From NCBI GenBank assembly GCA_947165745.1, contig CAMVBO010000105.1, positions 1 to 6,465 of the forward strand: a DNA stretch of 6,465 bases, read 5' to 3'. Under the pieces are notes generated by a model that ran no database searches, was not told where the DNA came from, and was given only the letters and a program-made list of their open reading frames with translations. The stretch is from an uncultured Clostridia bacterium. GTDB lineage: Bacteria > Bacillota_A > Clostridia > Christensenellales > Aristaeellaceae. A program made the translations under genes and the position numbers. Shown here one piece after another: positions 5,029 to 6,465 of this stretch. How positions within the stretch are numbered: the stretch's first letter is position 1; each line of letters begins with the position of its first letter.

Positions 5029-6465
5029 TTATTTATTCGGCGCGTAGCCCTGTTCGTCAGCCTTGCGGATCTCGGCGCGCTTGATCTTGCCGCCCACGGT
5101 CTTGGGCAGTTCATCCACGTATTCGATCACGCGGGGATACTTGTAGGGCGCGGTCAGCTTCTTTACGTGGTTTTGCAGCTCCTTCGTCAATGCTTCGGAA
5201 GGCGTCCAGCCCTTCGCCAGCACGATTGTCGCCTTGACGATCTGGCCGCGGATGGGGTCGGGGGCGCCGGTGATCGCGCACTCCACCACGGCGTCGTGCG
5301 CGATCAGCGCCGATTCCACCTCGAAGGGCCCGATGCGATAGCCGGAACACTTGATCACGTCGTCGTTGCGGCCCACGAAGCGATAGTAGCCCTGGCTGTC
5401 CCGCCAGAGCACGTCGCCAGTGTTGTAGCCGACGCCGCCCAGTTTCTCCTCAGTGGCCTCCGGATTGCGGTAGTAGCCGGTAAACAGGCCCACAGGCGGG
5501 CGGTGCTTCACGTCCATGATGGTCAGCGAGCCTTCCTCGCCGTCCTCGCAGACGTTGCCGCTCGCGTCCAGCAGCTGGATGTCGTACAACGGGTTGGGTT
5601 TGCCAGTGGAGCCTTCGATGGGCTCGAACCATTCGCTTCCGAAGTTGGCGATCAGCACCGGGCCCTCGCTCTGGCCGAAGCCCTCGTAAATCTGGTGGCC
5701 CACCTTTTCCTTCCACTGTTTGACCACCTCGGGGTTCAGCGGCTCGCCGGCGGTGGCGCAGTGGTGCAGGCAGGAAAGGTCGAACTGGCTCAGATCCTCC
5801 TGCAGCATGAACCGGTACATCGTCGGGGGCACGCAGAAGGTGGTCACCCGGTATTTTTCCACCTTGGAAAGCAGGTTCTTCGGGTTGAAGCGGCCCACCA
5901 TATCGTAGCAGAACACCGTCGCGCCGCAGATCCACTGGCCGTAGATCTTGCCCCAGCCGAACTTGGCCCAGCCGGAGTCGGACACCGACATGTGCAGGCG
6001 GTTCTCCTCCACGTGCTGCCAGTACTTGGCCGTGACGATGTGGCCCAGGGGATAGGCGAAGTTGTGCTGAACCAGCTTGGGCATGCCGGTGGTGCCGCTG
6101 GTGAAGTAGACCAGCATGATGTCACTTGTGCGGGTCGCGGCCTCGCCGGTGGGGCGGGGGAAGGTCTCCGGGAAGCGGTCCATCTGCTCGTGCAGATCCA
6201 GCCAGCCCTCCCGAGGCCCGCCCACGATGATCCTGTGGCGCAGAGACGGAATCTCCGGCGCGGCGGCATCCATCTGGGAGACGACAAAATCGTCATCCAC
6301 GCAGATCACGGCCTTCACCTCGGCGGCATTCCCTCGGTACACGATGTCCTTCTTCGTCAGCTGCAGCGTGGCGGGGATCAGGATCACCCCCAGCTTGTGC
6401 AGCGCGGTGGCGCAGACCCAGTATTCCCAGCGGCGGCGCAGGATCATCATCACCACGTCGCCCTT
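5029..6465 (-). CDS. AMP-forming acyl-CoA synthetase (medium-chain acyl-CoA ligase-like), 5'-partial
   Basis: This cytoplasmic enzyme would activate a carboxylic acid with ATP to an acyl-adenylate and transfer it to CoA. The frame is open through the right edge, and about 478 residues are visible of an expected 550 or so. Counting from the GTG at 6454-6456, the ATP-binding loop is Y-F-T-S-G-T-T-G-M-P-K (117-127), followed by G-Q-S-E (261-264), Y-N-T-G-D (344-348), the hinge region G-R-N-D-D-V-I-K (362-369), G-Y-R-I-G-P-F-E-V-E (372-381) and the C-terminal P-K-T-V-G-G-K (451-457), whose last lysine is the likely catalytic one. In acetyl-CoA synthetase a tryptophan before Q-T-E limits the pocket to acetate; here that place is Gly261, so a longer or aromatic acid is likely. 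The segment P-A-T-L-Q-L-T-K-K-D-I-V-Y-R and overall pattern resemble ACSM-type ligases. The exact substrate is not determinable. The stop TAA is at 5029-5031. Confidence 0.92.
   Translation of the reverse strand, partial: KGDVVMMILRRRWEYWVCATALHKLGVILIPATLQLTKKDIVYRGNAAEVKAVICVDDDFVVSQMDAAAPEIPSLRHRIIVGGPREGWLDLHEQMDRFPETFPRPTGEAATRTSDIMLVYFTSGTTGMPKLVQHNFAYPLGHIVTAKYWQHVEENRLHMSVSDSGWAKFGWGKIYGQWICGATVFCYDMVGRFNPKNLLSKVEKYRVTTFCVPPTMYRFMLQEDLSQFDLSCLHHCATAGEPLNPEVVKQWKEKVGHQIYEGFGQSEGPVLIANFGSEWFEPIEGSTGKPNPLYDIQLLDASGNVCEDGEEGSLTIMDVKHRPPVGLFTGYYRNPEATEEKLGGVGYNTGDVLWRDSQGYYRFVGRNDDVIKCSGYRIGPFEVESALIAHDAVVECAITGAPDPIRGQIVKATIVLAKGWTPSEALTKELQNHVKKLTAPYKYPRVIEYVDELPKTVGGKIKRAEIRKADEQGYAPNK

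Noticed and set aside
4647..5114. Small open frames in the convergent spacer (4647-4916 +, 4878-5114 -)
   Set aside because: Both begin or end inside flanking genes in other frames, have no ribosome binding site and run straight through the hairpin.

Overview
The window is a GC-rich bacterial segment, most likely from a Clostridia-type Bacillota and probably a metagenome contig. The clues are strong AGGAGG-type ribosome binding sites, a TTG start behind a perfect Shine-Dalgarno, a LytS-type kinase paired with an XRE-plus-receiver regulator, and a small cysteine-containing protein of a kind I associate with Clostridia. Both edges cut through genes. No taxonomic marker is present, so the assignment is inference.

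Layout. Bases 1-52 are a GGGGATT repeat folded into a perfect palindrome, abutting a rhodanese gene that it truncates or distorts. A 78-residue conserved-looking protein of unknown function follows 9 bases downstream on the + strand. Bases about 745-1358 are a decayed IS5-family insertion sequence on the minus strand: its transposase has the N-terminal part, then a frame change, then a break that removes most of the catalytic domain. Bases 1489-3362 are a two-gene minus-strand operon with a 4-base overlap. It encodes a transcription factor made of an XRE helix-turn-helix and a phosphoreceiver domain, then a seven-transmembrane LytS-type histidine kinase. Divergent from it, across a regulatory region of about 180 bases, is a + strand seven-transmembrane diguanylate cyclase (3539-4705). 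A spacer with a perfect 16-bp hairpin separates this from a convergent AMP-forming acyl-CoA synthetase, cut by the right edge.

The main system is the divergent signalling locus. The kinase and the cyclase have the same N-terminal plan, and both carry the motif N-H-x-x-H-G-P in the loop before transmembrane segment 5, predicted to be outside the cell. This suggests two homologous receptors reading the same or a related cue, one feeding transcription through the XRE-receiver protein and the other feeding cyclic-di-GMP. An inverted repeat near the kinase-operon promoter is a candidate operator for the XRE protein. The rhodanese/small-protein pair and the acyl-CoA synthetase look like separate housekeeping or metabolic units.
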